The translations under genes were made by a program, and so were the position numbers. A stretch of DNA of 8,063 bases from Nitrospirota bacterium (GTDB taxonomy: Bacteria > Nitrospirota > Nitrospiria > Nitrospirales > UBA8639): contig JAOUQB010000096.1 of NCBI GenBank assembly GCA_029879555.1, forward strand, positions 1 through 8,063, in the 5' to 3' direction. The notes below the pieces were generated by a model that was not told the origin of the DNA, made no database searches, and saw only the letters and a program-made list of their open reading frames with translations. This document shows positions 6,901 through 8,063 of this stretch, in pieces. Every line of letters begins with the position of its first letter. Position 1 is the stretch's first letter.

Positions 6901-7770
6901 ATGAATCCAGGTTTCTTCCTGAGTGTTGTAATGCTAGCAGGTGTTTTTGGGCTGACGGGAATTTCATTGGCGGCCGAGGATTGGAAATATTCCGAATCTG
7001 GCAAAATTGATGAAGGGCCGGCGGACGGTCCTCCTGGAAGCATGATTTCCATTCCTGAAGGGGAATTTACAATGGGGGATAACGAGGGCTCAAAAAATGA
7101 ACGCCCCGAACATTCCGTGGTGTTGAAGGCCTACCTCATTGATCGCTATGAAGTCACGATGACGGAGTATCAACATTTTTTAGACCATGATTATGGTATT
7201 GAGCCCCCGCCATTATGGGATGATGGCGCGGCAACAGGGAAAATCGGGGATCGACCGGCGGTTGGCATCACGTGGAAGTATGCCAAGCAATATTGCGAAT
7301 GGGTTGGAAAACGTTTGCCCACCGAAGCCGAATGGGAAAAAGCTGCACGTGGAACGGATGGAAGGCGATATCCTTGGGGACACATGCAACCCTTTGTGGA
7401 CATTGCCAATTATAATCAAGGGACGACCGGGTGGGTCAGCTATCCTCTTACTTTGTCACCGGTTACCAGTGGGACAAAAGGGATGAGTATCCGCCATGGC
7501 CTCAAGGAAGGTGGGAAAAGTGCCTATGGGTTGTATCATATGGCCGGCAATGCCGCGGAATGGGTGAATGATTGGTACGGCAGGCATTATTACGAAGACA
7601 GTCCGAAGGAAAATCCACAGGGTCCGAGCGAAGGTGATTTTAAAGTTTTGCGGGGTGGGTCGTGGGAAGATCAACCGGTCAACTTACGGGTGACTGCACG
7701 ATCAAAGGCTGAAGTCGACTATCAAGACTTGACGACTGGATTTCGTTGCGCGAACGATGAAACCAAGTAA
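6901..7770 (+). CDS. Exported SUMF1/FGE-like protein without catalytic cysteines
   Basis: From ATG 6901 the product has 289 residues. Residues 1-24 form a hydrophobic signal peptide (MNPGFFLSVVMLAG..., probable cleavage after ISLA), so the protein is likely periplasmic or exported. An n-region with basic residues would exist if translation began at 6847 (MVKRYQRS), a less likely alternative. The rest is a formylglycine-generating-enzyme/sulfatase-modifying-factor domain: MISIPEGEFTMGD (48-60), YLIDRYEVTMTEY (78-90), KRLPTEAEWEKAARG (137-151), YPWG (157-160), YGLYHMAGNAAEWVNDWY (209-226), VLRGGSW (249-255) and TGFRC (279-283). Genuine FGEs carry a catalytic Cys pair shortly after the GGS motif; here that stretch reads EDQPVNLRVTARSK with no Cys, and only C132 and C283 remain in the mature protein. 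It is therefore probably not a sulfatase activator. The fold is used widely for other roles, and its partner is unknown. The gene stands alone between a terminator and a convergent gene. Confidence 0.88.
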   Translation: MNPGFFLSVVMLAGVFGLTGISLAAEDWKYSESGKIDEGPADGPPGSMISIPEGEFTMGDNEGSKNERPEHSVVLKAYLIDRYEVTMTEYQHFLDHDYGIEPPPLWDDGAATGKIGDRPAVGITWKYAKQYCEWVGKRLPTEAEWEKAARGTDGRRYPWGHMQPFVDIANYNQGTTGWVSYPLTLSPVTSGTKGMSIRHGLKEGGKSAYGLYHMAGNAAEWVNDWYGRHYYEDSPKENPQGPSEGDFKVLRGGSWEDQPVNLRVTARSKAEVDYQDLTTGFRCANDETK

Positions 7771-7813
7771 ATCGTGAAAAGAAAAATGTAAACAGTGAGA
7801 AGGAAAGAAGAAT

Positions 7814-8063
7814 TTAAATTTCTTTCGAAACGTTGATCGGAGGAGTTCTTTTTTCCGGTCGTCGTTTTCTCTTTAATTCAGGATGGAAGGAACGATCTCT
7901 TACCTGTGCAGGAGCGTTGGTCTCAGAAGGTACTTCCCGTACTTGCCCGTAGAGCCATCGTGCAGTATTCCCTCCGATATTTCGAATTGTATGTGGCATT
8001 CCAGCAGGAATGCGAATCTCCTCTCCTACTGAAGGCCGAATCGATAGGCCTTCTAATTCCAGT
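7814..8063 (-). CDS. Cupin-domain protein, C-terminal part only
   Basis: The frame is open to the right edge on the - strand, and the last 82 residues are visible. It reads RPSVGEEIRIPAG followed by MPHTIRNIGGNTARWLYG, the second conserved motif of small cupin beta-barrels (G-x5-P-x-G-x2-H-x3-N), which usually supplies a metal-ligand His. Behind the barrel is a tail rich in Lys, Arg and Pro (ELKRKRRPEKRTPP) of unknown role. An internal ATG at 7999 lies in the middle of the motif and is not the real start. The gene converges with the FGE-like gene, with 43 nt between the stops. The substrate cannot be judged from this fragment. Confidence 0.72.
   Translation of the reverse strand, partial: LELEGLSIRPSVGEEIRIPAGMPHTIRNIGGNTARWLYGQVREVPSETNAPAQVRDRSFHPELKRKRRPEKRTPPINVSKEI

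Noticed and set aside
7801..7826. AT-rich imperfect palindrome between the convergent genes
   Set aside because: The arms GAAAGAA/TTCTTTC are weak and lack a GC-rich stem, so I do not call it a terminator; one may still be needed here.

Overview
The window reads as ordinary bacterial core-genome sequence of moderate GC content, packed with housekeeping genes. The order (his genes, HIT protein, dnaG, tRNA, zinc-ribbon coiled-coil protein, rnpB, tRNA-Glu) and the protein sequences recall Nitrospirota (Nitrospira-like) or neighbouring deltaproteobacterial-type genomes. That placement is inference from memory, with no database search behind it. Both tRNA genes encode their own 3' CCA.

Left part (1-4994, all + strand): the 3' end of a CsgG/TolB-N-like putative lipoprotein gene is followed by hisA, hisF and a fused hisIE, then a small HIT-family hydrolase and the DNA primase gene dnaG. 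Gaps are 33 nt, a 7-nt overlap, 6 nt, an 8-nt overlap and 49 nt, so this looks like one operon. HisIE performs steps 2 and 3 of histidine synthesis, HisA step 4, and HisF is the cyclase half of the IGP synthase step. The HIT protein and primase are probably carried on the same transcript.

Middle part (4995-6446): a tRNA with a CAU anticodon, best read as tRNA-Ile2 (lysidine-modified), then a coiled-coil protein ending in a four-cysteine zinc ribbon (CT398/CdsZ-like), then the type A RNase P RNA gene rnpB with a recognisable catalytic core and an enlarged L15/P16-17 region.

Right part (6447-8063): about 215 nt without a gene, holding one strong sigma70-type promoter (6568-6596). This is followed by tRNA-Glu(UUC) and a strong intrinsic terminator directly behind it. 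Next comes a secreted or periplasmic protein with a formylglycine-generating-enzyme (SUMF1) fold that lacks the catalytic cysteine pair. A convergent gene for a cupin-domain protein enters from the right edge on the - strand and is cut by it.

I see no mobile element, CRISPR array or defence system. The most interesting points are the lipoprotein and replication genes attached to a histidine operon, the unusual substrate-binding region of rnpB, and the cysteine-less FGE homologue.
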